This document shows positions 1 to 8,555 of a stretch of DNA of 64,000 nucleotides, in pieces. The stretch is from Pseudomonas sp. Marseille-Q3773. Its GTDB lineage: Bacteria > Pseudomonadota > Gammaproteobacteria > Pseudomonadales > Pseudomonadaceae. Each line of letters starts with the position of its first letter. Position 1 is the first letter of the stretch. The stretch spans positions 1 through 64,000 of the forward strand of contig NZ_OU745390.1 in assembly GCF_916618955.1 (NCBI RefSeq). The letters run 5' to 3'. A model generated the notes under the pieces. The model was not told the DNA's origin. It saw only the letters and a list, made by a program, of their open reading frames with translations, and ran no database searches. The translations under genes and the position numbers were made by a program.

Positions 1-740
1 ACGGGCGAGGGCAACTGCGTGCTCAGGCGGGGGCGGGGGACGGCGTCCGGACCTTCTTCCATGTAGCGGCGGATGAACTCCCACTCGTCACGCAATTCGC
101 TGCCGCCTTGGCCTTGCTTGCCGAGCAGGGCCATTTCCATATGCGGGAGGCCGGTACGGCTGGGGTGCCAGACTAGGCCAAGTCTCATCCCCGCGCTGAG
201 TGAATCATCTTCTGGATATATCGCAGTGCTTCCGGTGGTTTTCCATGGAAGCGTCACGATGCCGCCGCAGTTAGTGGGGCGATGAAGGTAAACCTGTTGG
301 GTCTTTCGATTGAAACGAATTAACAAGTGGCGACTGGTAAGCATTTCTAGGCGTGTAAACCGGAGGCCATACTTTAGGTAGAAGTAGACGATGCCACTTC
401 CGACTAGGAGAGATAGGGTGTTTAGAATAATCAATAGTATACTGAATTCGGGGAATATAGATAAGTTAAGCTTTAAAATGCTATAGGTTAACTCTGACCA
501 TGCATTGATGGTAGGGGCTACGGCGCCTAGGGTCATTATAGTTATTAAGCCTCGTTTCTCCTCTGAACCGCCGCAACGCATTTCGAAATAAGTATCATTG
601 AAAGCAAATACTGGCCCGCGGGTGCGCGGTCTCTCGCTTACGGGGTTGAAGTGTATTTCCTGGTCAAGATCGCCGTGATAAAAATGCTTTTTATTTTTCT
701 TTTCAGTTTTCTTGCTTTCGGCTTCTGATTCCGTGGCCAT
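1..740 (-). CDS. Two-helix membrane protein of a T6SS effector operon (DUF6708-like), 3' end outside window
   Basis: An open frame of at least 246 codons starts with ATG at 740 and runs off the left edge without a stop, so the protein is partial. The N-terminus is highly charged (many Lys and Glu in the first 20 residues). Two hydrophobic stretches follow, at about residues 64-86 and 98-123. After them comes a soluble part with the sequence EWEFIRRYMEEGP near residue 225, which I associate with the DUF6708 family found beside VasX/BTH_I2691-type T6SS effectors. The gene starts 30 nt after the effector stop, so it is probably cotranscribed. Its base composition is clearly more AT-rich than the core genome, with codons such as ATA, TTA and CTA, which suggests horizontally exchanged cargo. 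It could be the immunity protein for the upstream effector, or an accessory factor. The family name is from memory; the membrane topology is read from the sequence. Confidence 0.75.
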   Translation of the reverse strand, partial: MATESEAESKKTEKKNKKHFYHGDLDQEIHFNPVSERPRTRGPVFAFNDTYFEMRCGGSEEKRGLITIMTLGAVAPTINAWSELTYSILKLNLSIFPEFSILLIILNTLSLLVGSGIVYFYLKYGLRFTRLEMLTSRHLLIRFNRKTQQVYLHRPTNCGGIVTLPWKTTGSTAIYPEDDSLSAGMRLGLVWHPSRTGLPHMEMALLGKQGQGGSELRDEWEFIRRYMEEGPDAVPRPRLSTQLPSP

Positions 741-770
741 TTGCCAAAATCCCCACTCAAGCAAGAACAT

Positions 771-3452
771 TCACAACACCTCCCCAAAGGCTGAATGAAG
801 CTCTACCAGTTCCTCTTGTGTGTCGTAGACTTTCGCGTTTTTCTTGACGCGGAATGTGCTTCGTTTGCACCATTTTTCTAAGGCGTCATCTTCAAAAATA
901 AAAATAATTATCGTCAATACTAGTCCCAACCAAAAAGCTCCCAAGACCAATCGTGAAAGTAAAATTCTGGCAGCTTGTGTCCCAAGTTTTTTCGCGAGAG
1001 TGCTTGCTGAGCGACTTAATAACTGAACTAGCTTGGATTGGCTGCTGCGCGATAAGTGGTCGAACAATGGCTTTGCAATCGCTACGGCGGTACCAAATTC
1101 GGCCAGAGAAAGAACGATGGTTGCTGTTGCTCGGGCATAATATGTGATAGCCAGGCCTACAGATTTATATGTTGAGTTTCTGTTATCAGAAGACTGGGAG
1201 TCATTTAGATAGCGGGAGCCGTCTGTATAATCCCACCACGCGAGAATCAGCCCCCCCATCCCCGCCAAACTTGCGCCCCACAGCTTTAACTTTCCCACAG
1301 CCGCTGCTGCCCCTCGCCCCGTTACGCTATTCGCACCATAACGAGTCACCACTTGATCTACATAACTGGCTCCAATTTCAAAGCCCGCCGCAGCCGTAGT
1401 CATGGCAGCCGCCATCAATTCAGTCTTAACCCGTGCATCGCTATCGGGCAGCTCCCGCGCCTTGAAGGCCATCAACATCCCTTCGATCAGGCAGACCACA
1501 CCAGCAGCGCGAACTTTATAGAAGTCGCTTTTTTTGCTGTCGGCCTGCATCAACCCTTCAGCCCAAGCCTGATCCAGGTATCTCGATACTTGGCCAGCGC
1601 TTCGCTGTGGGCTTAAAACCTCTCCGTTGCGAGCGGCTTCGCCCAGCCGGATGTCAAGCGCTGCTTCGTGAACCGAAGCAAACAGGGTCAGGCGCAAACC
1701 CTGGTGCAGGGCGCGATCCATGCTGTTCGGTGCAGCGGTACGCAGCACCTGGCGCCCGAGCGCAACGTACCAGGCATACAAGCCGATGCTGGCGGTGCTG
1801 TTTCCCTTTTGCAGTTCTTCGTACAGTGCGTTGATGCGGTTGAAGGCATTGGCAGCAGCGTGCGCCCGTTTGGCAAGGCCTTCAGCCAGCGTGAAGCTGG
1901 TTTCTGACGACGCAGGTGCGGCCTTCGCCGCTTCCAAAAGCGCTGCAAGCTCTTCTCGCAGGTCTTCCTGATTGTACGTAATGCCGCGCATTGCCAGGTT
2001 GGCCCGGTCCGCCACGTCACTGCGCCACCAGTGATCCAGGACGGTCGAGCCCCATTGACTGAGTTCCATGCCAATCACACACTGGCCGGTCTGTTCGGCA
2101 AAGGCCAGGCCATTGACCAGGTCGGCATTGTCGTAACGGTCCAAAGCCTGTAGCAGTCGCTCGCTGATTACCCAGCGAGCATGATCCTTGGCCCGGTCTT
2201 CCGCAGCCTGTTGCGCCTGTTGCATGACCTGTTCGAAGCTCTCGAGCTGATTGTGCATGGCCTGGCGGTCGACCAGGTGCCCGTATTTTTCGTCGAATTT
2301 CTTGCTGAACTCGCCGGCATCCTGGCGGGCCTGAACCTTGGCGCGAACGTCGCGCTCGAATTGCGCGAGATGCGGTTTCATCTGCTCGTCATGCGCGTCA
2401 GCCTGCCGATTGGCCCGTTCGGAAAAAGCGTAGATTTCCGGGTGAATGAACGGCTGGTTGCGAATGGTTTCGGCCATGACCTCGCGCTGGACGATTCGGT
2501 CTGCCACCATTTGCGGGTAGAGTTTTTCGATCTCCAGAAACGACTGCGCGACCAACAATCTGCATTCGTTGTCCACGCCGGGCTCAACGGTGCGTTGCAG
2601 CCATTTCACCTTTACATCCTCGACCGCCGCGTTGCGCCAGGCGTTGAGCTCCTGGGTGATACCGATGGCGTCTTCGATGACGATCGCGGCGCCGCGGGGC
2701 TTGGTTTGATCGATGAGCGGCGCCAAGGCTTGACGGGACGCGTGTGGCGAGACGATCTGGTTGCTATTGAACGGTTGCAGGTTCAGCAGCGCTTGCAGCT
2801 GTGGATCGTCCTGGGCCTTGAAATCAGCGACCCAGCCAAGCTGGTCATGCTTGAGTACGTGAGGTTGTGGTGGCGCGTCGGAGGGCTGGATGAAGCGAGC
2901 GATATCGATGGCTGGCAGGCTGCTGCGGTACTCATCTTCAAGCAGGCGATAGTTGTCGAGCATGCGCGACGTGAGCGGGGAAGGACTGAACAACGGTCGC
3001 AATTCCTGGATGTCATCCAGGTCATAAAGGGTGATGGTCCAGCCAAAACCGCGCACGACTTCGTCCAGGTTGCCTGCGCTGGGCGCCGGTTCCCACGGGG
3101 CATCGGCACTGATGTATAACAGCGAGCCGTTAGGCGCCACGCGGTACTGGCTGTGCCATTCGTAGGCTGCTGCACTGTGACGCTTGATCAGCAGGTAGAG
3201 AAAACCCTCGCGCAACGGGCGGATGGCGTAACTGGAGTGGGTGAGTTCGCCGACCTCCTGGAACGGGTTGAGATAGCCTGGCAACTTAGGCAAGCGAGCG
3301 CGTTGCGCCGGGTTGCCACCGACGGCGGCGTAGCGCAGCGGCAGCAGCTCGAAGCGGCGGGTGCAATCGGCGACGGGGCTGTTGCGCAGAGCAGGGCGAT
3401 AGCCGCTGGTAACGCGCCTGCACAGTTCCAGGGTTTCGGTGAGCGAGTCCAT
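771..3452 (-). CDS. T6SS effector, VasX N-terminal / BTH_I2691-like, putative membrane-disrupting toxin
   Basis: An 893-residue protein. The first ~200 residues (CTRRFELLPLRYAAVGG, then YAIRPLREGFLYLL and a section around YRVAPNGSLLYIS) match the N-terminal region I know from VasX and BTH_I2691-type T6SS effectors, a marker region that docks cargo to the secretion spike. The middle (about 330-640) is polar and helix-rich, with likely coiled coil. The last ~250 residues hold several hydrophobic helices (around 660-680, 690-715, 745-765, 785-815 and 845-870), as expected for a pore-forming or membrane-depolarising toxin. There is no signal peptide, which fits T6SS delivery. The ATG lies 10 nt after the DUF4123 gene and has a GAGG element just upstream. 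GC content falls towards the 3' end (below position ~1600). The exact mechanism is inferred only from the helices and context. Confidence 0.82.
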   Translation of the reverse strand: MDSLTETLELCRRVTSGYRPALRNSPVADCTRRFELLPLRYAAVGGNPAQRARLPKLPGYLNPFQEVGELTHSSYAIRPLREGFLYLLIKRHSAAAYEWHSQYRVAPNGSLLYISADAPWEPAPSAGNLDEVVRGFGWTITLYDLDDIQELRPLFSPSPLTSRMLDNYRLLEDEYRSSLPAIDIARFIQPSDAPPQPHVLKHDQLGWVADFKAQDDPQLQALLNLQPFNSNQIVSPHASRQALAPLIDQTKPRGAAIVIEDAIGITQELNAWRNAAVEDVKVKWLQRTVEPGVDNECRLLVAQSFLEIEKLYPQMVADRIVQREVMAETIRNQPFIHPEIYAFSERANRQADAHDEQMKPHLAQFERDVRAKVQARQDAGEFSKKFDEKYGHLVDRQAMHNQLESFEQVMQQAQQAAEDRAKDHARWVISERLLQALDRYDNADLVNGLAFAEQTGQCVIGMELSQWGSTVLDHWWRSDVADRANLAMRGITYNQEDLREELAALLEAAKAAPASSETSFTLAEGLAKRAHAAANAFNRINALYEELQKGNSTASIGLYAWYVALGRQVLRTAAPNSMDRALHQGLRLTLFASVHEAALDIRLGEAARNGEVLSPQRSAGQVSRYLDQAWAEGLMQADSKKSDFYKVRAAGVVCLIEGMLMAFKARELPDSDARVKTELMAAAMTTAAAGFEIGASYVDQVVTRYGANSVTGRGAAAAVGKLKLWGASLAGMGGLILAWWDYTDGSRYLNDSQSSDNRNSTYKSVGLAITYYARATATIVLSLAEFGTAVAIAKPLFDHLSRSSQSKLVQLLSRSASTLAKKLGTQAARILLSRLVLGAFWLGLVLTIIIFIFEDDALEKWCKRSTFRVKKNAKVYDTQEELVELHSAFGEVL

Positions 3453-3462
3453 GTAGTGTGCC

Positions 3463-4341
3463 TCAATCCTTGTTGTGCAAGCGTTGCTGAAGGTTTTCCA
3501 GAAGGGGAGTCAACTGCTCCCGCGTAGCAGTGATAGCGTCCTGCCAAGCCGCTGATTGCCTGAGTTGTTCGCCCTCACGCGCCATCATGAGTACATAGCT
3601 GAGGAGGTCTTCCTCACGAGCCAAGCCCTGTTCGCGTGCCTGGTTCAGGTAAAACTGGATCAGGCCAAGCCGTGTACCGTGGCAATTGGTAGGCAAGGCC
3701 GGGCACGATTGTTCATCCTTGAGCAACTCGGCCAGTTGGTAGCTCAGAGGGTCACCCGCCAGTGCCGCCCAGCAGTCTTCAGTCAAAGTGATAGGCGTGG
3801 CTTGTATGGCTTGCGGTTGGTCGCCACCGCTGATTTGCAGCCACAACCGCTTGTCTGGGTGTGCTACGGGTACCCACCACTGGCAGACAGGGGCCAGCCA
3901 CTCGCTGACGCCTGGTAAGTCGCGGTGGTTGTCGAACATTTGCAAGGCTGCTGCAGTGTGATAACGCAGCAGGTAGGAATGCCCATCTGCGCCAGTGACA
4001 ATGTTGGCCTGGCTCAAGTGCTGGGCGAGTCGGACTGGGGGCAGCGCGCTGACGATCCAGCCACACACCGCCCCCGGTGCGCCTTGTTCGAGCTGCCATT
4101 GGAAGTCGTACTGGGCCGACACATCGGAGCCGGGCCTTGAACCGAACAGCCAAGGGCCTGCTGTTCGCAGGTTGCTGAACTGGGCTTGTTGCAACAGGGG
4201 CCAACAGCGGCCTGAGTAATGCCGGGTCAGTGTTTGCCGTATTTCAGGTGACAGTTTGGCCATCTCTACCACGGCGCTCAGACGATAGCGGTCGGATCTG
4301 CGCAGTGCTTCCACCACTGCTCTGATAAATGGACTGGGCAT
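3463..4341 (-). CDS. DUF4123 protein, T6SS effector chaperone/adaptor (Tap/TEC type)
   Basis: A 292-residue protein lying between vgrG and the large effector gene, the usual position of DUF4123 adaptors that load a specific effector onto its VgrG. The central part (PWLFGSRPGSD, then DFQWQLEQGAPGAVCGWIVS, then YLLRYHTAAALQMF) matches the DUF4123 fold in order and spacing. I chose the ATG at 4341 rather than an upstream one at 4410: it overlaps the vgrG stop as TGATG and has AAGGAG seven bases before it, so the two genes are translationally coupled. The C-terminal ~60 residues are polar and helical and may contact the cargo. Effector specificity is inferred from gene order, not from a visible binding motif. 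Confidence 0.86.
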   Translation of the reverse strand: MPSPFIRAVVEALRRSDRYRLSAVVEMAKLSPEIRQTLTRHYSGRCWPLLQQAQFSNLRTAGPWLFGSRPGSDVSAQYDFQWQLEQGAPGAVCGWIVSALPPVRLAQHLSQANIVTGADGHSYLLRYHTAAALQMFDNHRDLPGVSEWLAPVCQWWVPVAHPDKRLWLQISGGDQPQAIQATPITLTEDCWAALAGDPLSYQLAELLKDEQSCPALPTNCHGTRLGLIQFYLNQAREQGLAREEDLLSYVLMMAREGEQLRQSAAWQDAITATREQLTPLLENLQQRLHNKD

Positions 4342-6521
4342 CAGCCTGCTCCTTCCATGCGAACCAGGTTCTGGTCGTCCGCAATCGCTTTGAGCAGGCA
4401 ACTGAGGCAAATAGGGTCGCCGGGCTCGGGTATGCCAGAGGTTGAAGTCGTGCGCTGGCTGCCTTCTGCCTGCTGACTGACGGGCCCTTTGAAGGCCAGT
4501 GCCAGGCCATCCAGCGTAATACCTGCCCCATCGATGCGCAGCAGACCGGCCGGGCTCCTGATCGTCAGGCTCTCGCTGACCTGGATGTCATAGACCTTGG
4601 TTGTTTGCCGGATTGCCTCGCCGGTTTGCAGAGTGCTATGACCGGCCACGACCTGCTCGTGGTGACCACCGATTTCCACGGTGTGGTTGGCTTTGGTGGT
4701 GTCCTGGCGATGGTTGCCGACCTGTTCGATGCGGTCCTGGCCTGTGATGATGGTATGGGTCCGGCCGATGGTCAGGCTGTCGTCGTTGCCGATTGCCTGT
4801 ACCCGGTTCTGGCCGATACTGAGGGCCTCATCTCGCGCAACCTCTTCCCGGCGGTCCTGCCCGATCGTAATCGTCTCGTCCCTTGCGACACGTTCGAGGC
4901 GATCGTTACCGATTTGTGTGGTTTCGTCATGTTTGACGACGTTGTTCTGGTCCCTTTCTGCGTGGATGAAAACTTCCTGCCGGCCCAGTTCATCCTCGAA
5001 ACGCAGTTCATTGAAGCCGTTGCCCTTGTGGGTCTGGCTCTTGATGGTCATGCGTGTCTTGTGCTGCGGCAAGTCATACGGCGGCAGCTGGTCGCCACAG
5101 TAGGTCCGCCCGATGATCAGCGGCTGGTCGGGGTCGGCGTTGACGTACTGGATGATCACGTCCTGACCGATGCGCGGGATGGCCATCGAGCCCCAGCTGC
5201 CACCGGCCCAGCCTTGCGACACGCGTACCCAGCAGGAACTGAACTCGTTGTCCCGGCTCTCGCGGTCCCAGGGGAAGCTGACCTTGACCCGCCCCCACTC
5301 GTCGCAATAGATCTCCTCACCAGCTGGGCCGACAACAGTGGCCATATGCGGGCCGTCGATACGCGGTTTGGGCAACGGTGCCGGGCGCCATTCACTTCTT
5401 CCCGGCACCAGCACCGCCGCCTGCTGGTAACGCGTGCCTTGCTCACTGCCAGCAGCCTCCTCCTGCAGGCTGGTGAACTGGATGCCCTGGTGGTGCACGC
5501 GGATGGTGCGCCAATGCACATTGAGGTCCTCGCGAGGGTGTTCGACCAGGGTGAAGCTCAACCCCGGTTGCAGGCGCACATCGTCACCCTCCACCTCGGC
5601 AAGGCGGGCGTCATGGCGCAGGGCCGTGAGCCGGGTGGCGGTGAAGGGGACACCGACCGCATCGCGCTTGTAGCGGCCTGGGTAGTCGAAACGCTCGTAG
5701 TCCAGCGACTGATGGGTGATGCCGCTGTCACTCGCGCGATGTTCCTGGCGGTACTGTGGGTTGGTGAAGGTGTAGTCCCGCTGCACCTGCTTCGCGGTAC
5801 GCACCTGTTCGCTGTAGCGCAGGCTCCACAGGCACGGGCGTGCCTGATCGCCGCCGCTGTTGGCGCGATACAGCACCTGGTCGGGACCGATGTCATCCGC
5901 TTCGTGGAGACCGTCGTCATCTTCATCCGGCTTTATGGCACCGAGGCTGATCGTACCCAGCGCCAACAGCCGGTCGCTGATGACCAGCTGGTGATATTTC
6001 GGCGTGTGTTCGAAGCGGTAGACAAACCCCTCCTCGGCGGCCAGGCGGGCCATGAAGTCGAGGTCGGTTTCACCGGCCTGCACACAGAACTCGCGCACCT
6101 GATGTGCGCCGATACTCTTGATTTCAAAACGGCTGATGCCCTGGCGCTGGAGCATCAGTTCGAGAATCTGCGGCACGCTCTTGTGCTGGAAAATGCGCCA
6201 GTTCGAACGCAGCCCGGCCCGCGCCAGCACGGGTTCGACCAGCGCGCGGTAACGGGTGCGGAAGTGGCCTGTCGCGCCCTGGCTGAAGCGGCTGACCAGG
6301 CCGTGCACATAGCGTAGCGGGCGTTCGCCGCGCCACAGGGTGAACAGTGCCGGTTTGTCGAGCAACGCGCCGAAGTCGACGTCGCTGTCGAAACTGATCA
6401 GCTCCAGGCTCAGCTGGAACGGTGAGCTGAGCGCTTCGTCGAGTTCGAACGAAACCACTTCGAACTCAAGCTGGCTCGCCAGCGGCTGAAAGGTAAAGCG
6501 CAACTCGGATTGGCTAGGCAT
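4341..6521 (-). CDS. vgrG: VgrG, T6SS spike protein
   Basis: A 726-residue spike protein that forms a trimer at the tip of the T6SS tube and carries effectors. Residues 1 to about 380 are the gp27-like base (start LRFTFQPLASQLEFEVVSFE, with FCVQAGETDLDFMARLAAEE in the middle). The gp5-like OB-fold follows, with EIYCDEWGRVKVSFPWDRE, CWVRVSQGWAGG and GSMAIPRIGQDVII. After that comes a beta-helix needle with repeats of the type IGQDRREEVARDE and IGNDRLERVARDE at about residues 545-640. A short C-terminal tail contains GDPICLSCLLKA, a Cys-rich tip extension rather than a full toxin domain. The gene sits 15 nt downstream of tssL and overlaps the DUF4123 gene, so all belong to one operon. Confidence 0.95.
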   Translation of the reverse strand: MPSQSELRFTFQPLASQLEFEVVSFELDEALSSPFQLSLELISFDSDVDFGALLDKPALFTLWRGERPLRYVHGLVSRFSQGATGHFRTRYRALVEPVLARAGLRSNWRIFQHKSVPQILELMLQRQGISRFEIKSIGAHQVREFCVQAGETDLDFMARLAAEEGFVYRFEHTPKYHQLVISDRLLALGTISLGAIKPDEDDDGLHEADDIGPDQVLYRANSGGDQARPCLWSLRYSEQVRTAKQVQRDYTFTNPQYRQEHRASDSGITHQSLDYERFDYPGRYKRDAVGVPFTATRLTALRHDARLAEVEGDDVRLQPGLSFTLVEHPREDLNVHWRTIRVHHQGIQFTSLQEEAAGSEQGTRYQQAAVLVPGRSEWRPAPLPKPRIDGPHMATVVGPAGEEIYCDEWGRVKVSFPWDRESRDNEFSSCWVRVSQGWAGGSWGSMAIPRIGQDVIIQYVNADPDQPLIIGRTYCGDQLPPYDLPQHKTRMTIKSQTHKGNGFNELRFEDELGRQEVFIHAERDQNNVVKHDETTQIGNDRLERVARDETITIGQDRREEVARDEALSIGQNRVQAIGNDDSLTIGRTHTIITGQDRIEQVGNHRQDTTKANHTVEIGGHHEQVVAGHSTLQTGEAIRQTTKVYDIQVSESLTIRSPAGLLRIDGAGITLDGLALAFKGPVSQQAEGSQRTTSTSGIPEPGDPICLSCLLKAIADDQNLVRMEGAG

Positions 6522-6536
6522 GCAGGTTACCCCTGG

Positions 6537-7388
6537 CTACGGCTGCAGGATGATGCTGTCGAGCGACTCCAGGACCTCGCCGGTGATCAGGCTCAGGCGA
6601 TAGCTGTAGTAGCAGTAGGCGCACGCCATGACGACGGCAGACGCCACCAGCGGGCTCCACCAGGGCCAGGTCCAGCGCCGCCGGCGATAGGGGCGATCGA
6701 CAATGTTGGTGTAGGGGTCGCACACGCTTTCGGGGGTGGGGCCACGCAGTTCGCGAAGTACCTTGTGCATGCGTGAAATCAGCGCATTGATCAGGTCATC
6801 GCCCTTGGGGTCGAGCGCGTACTTGCCCTTCAGGCCCAGGCAGAAACAGAAGTACAGGAACTCCAGCACATCCTGGAATTCCGCAGGCGACTGCATCATC
6901 CGCTCCAGCAGCACGAAGATTTTCTCGCCGCCGTGGGTTTCGTGGTGGAACACACTCAATAACGGTTCATGGCTCCAGCACGAATTGCAGCCCCAGGGGC
7001 GGCTCATTACCGCCTCGTCCAGGTACAGGCACAGCGCGTAGGAGTACGCTTCGAGATGCGCGGCGGGATAGCCGTGCTGCTGGATTTCCTCGCGGATGGC
7101 GCTGATCTGCGTTTGCAGGGCCTTGTGCACGTAGTCGATGTTCGGCAGTTCATCCAGGGTGCGCAGGCGGATGACCAGGCCGAACAACGGGTTTGCCGCG
7201 TCGAGCATCAGGTTGTCAAAGCCGCCACGTAGCCGGAACTCAGGGTCGGCTGAGTAACCGGGTAGATCTGCTGGGGGTTGAGGGCCGGCGCCAGTGCGAG
7301 GTGGATGGCCATCTTTCACATCCTCAAGCAGTATCGTCTTTTTCTTGATGGGCACTGGTTGTTCAGTACCCTTGGACTCGTTGGACAT
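6537..7388 (-). CDS. tssL: TssL, DotU/IcmH-family T6SS membrane-complex protein
   Basis: A 283-residue protein of the IcmH/DotU family, which with TssM and TssJ forms the T6SS membrane complex and contacts the baseplate in the cytoplasm. The cytoplasmic domain spans about residues 55-225 (NPLFGLVIRLRTL, then AYSYALCLYLDEAVM, then FLYFCFCLGLKGKY). A Trp/Arg-rich stretch and a single transmembrane segment follow at about 240-262, with a short periplasmic tail. There is no C-terminal OmpA-like peptidoglycan-binding domain. It is the first gene of the operon. The start is supported by a GAGG a few bases upstream. A tssL next to an orphan vgrG, without its usual TssK/TssM neighbours in view, is unusual; the remaining structural genes are either left of the window or elsewhere in the genome. 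Confidence 0.88.
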   Translation of the reverse strand: MSNESKGTEQPVPIKKKTILLEDVKDGHPPRTGAGPQPPADLPGYSADPEFRLRGGFDNLMLDAANPLFGLVIRLRTLDELPNIDYVHKALQTQISAIREEIQQHGYPAAHLEAYSYALCLYLDEAVMSRPWGCNSCWSHEPLLSVFHHETHGGEKIFVLLERMMQSPAEFQDVLEFLYFCFCLGLKGKYALDPKGDDLINALISRMHKVLRELRGPTPESVCDPYTNIVDRPYRRRRWTWPWWSPLVASAVVMACAYCYYSYRLSLITGEVLESLDSIILQP

Positions 7389-7571
7389 CCTTAATCCTCG
7401 TCTCTTACCGGGGCGACTTCACACAACGGCTGCGGACTTTCCAAGCAGTCGGACGCAAGCAATCTGCGGAACGCGAAGAGTAACGAGGAATCAATTCACA
7501 TGGGAGATTGAAACTTCCTAACGCTTTGTAGGAATTCTCTTTTTGGCTATGTTTTTATTGTTTAACGCCAA

Positions 7572-7600
7572 CTAAAAAAATATGAATCACGTGTGATTCT
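7572..7600 (-). terminator. Probable intrinsic terminator for the gene at 7660-8535
   Basis: On the minus strand, about 60 nt after the stop of the upstream gene, a perfect inverted repeat (GAATCAC...GTGATTC, 7584-7599) is followed by ATATTTTTTTA. The stem is short and the loop small, but the T run makes a Rho-independent terminator likely. It separates this transcription unit from the T6SS operon that starts at 7388 on the same strand. Confidence 0.6.
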
Positions 7601-7659
7601 GGCTTGGTCGAAGTTGGTAGCAAGTTGCCAAAGAAGGATGCGGCAGACTTGCTCGGCGC

Positions 7660-8535
7660 TCACTGGTGTTGGAAAAAACCTTTGCTCTCTTCCAGGTAGC
7701 CGCCTTGCAACGCCGGGTCCAGCCAGCGCGCATATTGCGTCGGCAACACTTCCTGGCGCAGGACAGGCAGCAATTGGTCGATATGTGCGATGGCTGCACG
7801 CCCCAGCTCGGAGTCCGAGCACCCCACATGCAGAAACTGAAAGCGCTTGACGCCCTGCACAGGATAGAACCGATAGTCATCCACTGTCCCGCCTTGGTGC
7901 TGGACCAGGTAGCGCACTTCATGCCAGTACCCAAGCACCAGGCGCAAGCGCCCCAGTTGCTGCATCTGCAGCAGGTTGGCAGTGGCGTCGTTGCCATAGT
8001 GGCGGTTGAGCACGGTGTCGGGCAGCTGGCGCAGGATCGCGTCGATCTGCGTGCCGTAGCTGCGTTCGGCAACCACCCCCAGCTGCAGCAGGGTCTTGCT
8101 CAGCAGGGCATGCAGATCTACCTGCTGGTCGTCGAGGTAAGGCTCCACCAGCGCCTGGCTGTCCTTGCGCACCACCAGGCCACCGCTGAGCACGCCCAGC
8201 GACGGCATGGAAAAGCGCACGTATTCGGCGCGCTCCGGTGTCCATAACAAGGTCGGGTCACAGGTGAAGCTGTTGCGGTCTTGCAGCATCTGGATGCCGC
8301 GGGCGCGGTTGACCCGCACGATGCTGTGGTCGTACTCGGGCATCTGTGCGATCAGCCGAGGCAACAGCTGGTCGATCACTCCCTGGCCTTTTTCCGGGCC
8401 TTCGAGGATGGTAAACGGCGGCAGGTCGCGCACCAGCCAGAAGAGACGCTCCTTGGCGCTGGCCGGTTGCAGCAGCAGTGCCGACAACAGCCCGCACAGC
8501 AGGACCAGGCGATGTAGGTAACGGGTAGCGCGCAT
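7660..8535 (-). CDS. Periplasmic solute-binding-protein-like protein (TIGR02285-like)
   Basis: A 291-residue exported protein. I chose the ATG at 8535, which gives a clear signal peptide (basic MRATRYLHR, then a Leu-rich core, ending QPASA before KERLFWLVRD). It starts 21 nt after the preceding CoA-transferase frame; a longer upstream reading would only add an Arg-rich tail. The mature part starts like a type-2 periplasmic binding domain (WLVRDLPPFTILEG, then GVIDQLLPRL), and DPTLLWTPERAEYVRFS and a second lobe follow. I recall such proteins as TIGR02285-type conserved proteins related to amino-acid-binding lobes, but no transporter genes are adjacent. The substrate is unknown. Confidence 0.72.
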   Translation of the reverse strand: MRATRYLHRLVLLCGLLSALLLQPASAKERLFWLVRDLPPFTILEGPEKGQGVIDQLLPRLIAQMPEYDHSIVRVNRARGIQMLQDRNSFTCDPTLLWTPERAEYVRFSMPSLGVLSGGLVVRKDSQALVEPYLDDQQVDLHALLSKTLLQLGVVAERSYGTQIDAILRQLPDTVLNRHYGNDATANLLQMQQLGRLRLVLGYWHEVRYLVQHQGGTVDDYRFYPVQGVKRFQFLHVGCSDSELGRAAIAHIDQLLPVLRQEVLPTQYARWLDPALQGGYLEESKGFFQHQ

Positions 8536-8555
8536 GAGCCGGGCCAGCGTCAGGG

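Noticed and set aside
2181..3119. 312-codon plus-strand frame opposite the T6SS effector
   Set aside because: Antisense shadow; no motif and no ribosome-binding site.
4605..6317. 570-codon plus-strand frame opposite vgrG
   Set aside because: It mirrors vgrG codons; vgrG has full motif support, and this frame has none.
7389..7571. Promoter for the T6SS operon, including a sigma-54 type site
   Set aside because: The region is AT-rich and likely holds a promoter, but I found no TGGCAC-N5-TTGC match nor a convincing -35/-10 pair.
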